Shown piece after piece: positions 63,736 to 64,000 of a stretch of DNA of 64,000 nucleotides. How positions within the stretch are numbered: position 1 is the stretch's first letter; every line of letters starts with the position of its first letter. Source of the stretch: Selaginella moellendorffii (taxonomy: Eukaryota; Streptophyta; Lycopodiopsida; Selaginellales; Selaginellaceae); the NCBI RefSeq assembly GCF_000143415.4, contig NW_003314269.1, positions 2,134,118 through 2,198,117 of the forward strand, written 5' to 3'. Under the pieces are notes generated by a model, which was not told the DNA's origin, ran no database searches, and saw only the letters and a program-made list of their open reading frames with translations. A program made the position numbers and the translations under genes.

Positions 63736-64000
63736 TTAAACTCGAGAGAAAGAATGCTCGGACCAAACTATGGTACCTCCAGGACGAATGTTTTCGTAGT
63801 CGCAAGTTCTCAAGTAGAGCCTCTTGAGCTGCTGGAGGAATTCCCCTTCCATCTGGTTGAGCAGCAAAACGCACCAGGTTCGCTCGTGGACTAGATCCTG
63901 GCATCGCTCGCACTGCTGCCTTGAGCAGCAAGCATGGCAGAAGCAAATTCCGGAGCTCTCCTTGGAGTGGACGTGAATCGCAATGGACTCGACGTAGCTC
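63736..64000 (-). CDS. Cys-rich C-terminal fragment, partial at right edge
   Basis: The minus-strand frame is open from the window edge to TAA 63736-63738 and has a cysteine cluster, GICFCHACCSRQQCERCQDL, followed by LLLNQMEGEFLQQLKRLYLR and a short tail. The cysteine spacing could bind zinc, but I do not recognise the family. Splicing cannot be judged with the 5' part outside the window. Confidence 0.4.
   Translation of the reverse strand, partial: SYVESIAIHVHSKESSGICFCHACCSRQQCERCQDLVHERTWCVLLLNQMEGEFLQQLKRLYLRTCDYENIRPGGTIVWSEHSFSRV

Overview
The window is nuclear plant DNA. Very short introns (mostly 45-80 bp), compact GC-rich exons, and moss/lycophyte-like versions of plant genes suggest a lycophyte genome of the Selaginella moellendorffii type. 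The species is an inference; the gene structures are read directly from splice sites and reading frames.

Layout. (1) About 1-11.05 kb is an accessory block with two divergent genes. A minus-strand gene runs off the left edge and encodes a ParB-like-fold protein with an acidic tail. A plus-strand gene (7015-10062) encodes a 1015-residue transposase-like protein with an RNase H/DUF7869-like core. About 23 copies of one ~22-bp palindrome (consensus core TGGCATGAGGCCTCATGCCA, with G/A and T/C wobble) are scattered over this block, and I found none in the other 53 kb. In the minus-strand gene all seven copies fall inside introns, some only 38-54 bp long and made of little more than the palindrome. 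This is the most unusual feature of the window: probably one mobile element carrying palindrome-bearing mini-introns. (2) 10.3-12 kb has two small paralogous genes in inverted orientation. (3) 12.2-23.4 kb is AT-rich retroelement debris: a 5'-truncated Ty3/gypsy chromovirus pol and a decayed LTR element with ~150-bp direct repeats. (4) 23.4-26.1 kb is ambiguous. (5) 26.1-61.4 kb is a dense gene island: patatin-like lipase, XTH, SCI1-like nuclear protein, mitochondrial ATP synthase beta, MCM7, fatty acid alpha-dioxygenase, a coiled-coil protein, a TBL2-like WD40 protein, an OXA2-like insertase with TPRs, fatty acyl-CoA reductase, FQR1-like quinone reductase, CASP-like protein, DRM1/ARP-like protein, a GATA factor with a DEUBAD-like domain, an EMB-like methyltransferase and a serine/histidine decarboxylase-like enzyme. 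Broken partial copies of the reductase and the decarboxylase lie beside their parents. (6) 61.4-64 kb is mostly empty, with unrecognised coding-like fragments at the right edge.

The island genes are not one pathway. They are housekeeping and wall/lipid genes, several in close divergent pairs (TBL2/OXA2 start codons only 53 bp apart; SCI1/ATP synthase beta 182 bp apart), with AGGGTTT telo-box-like motifs near several starts.
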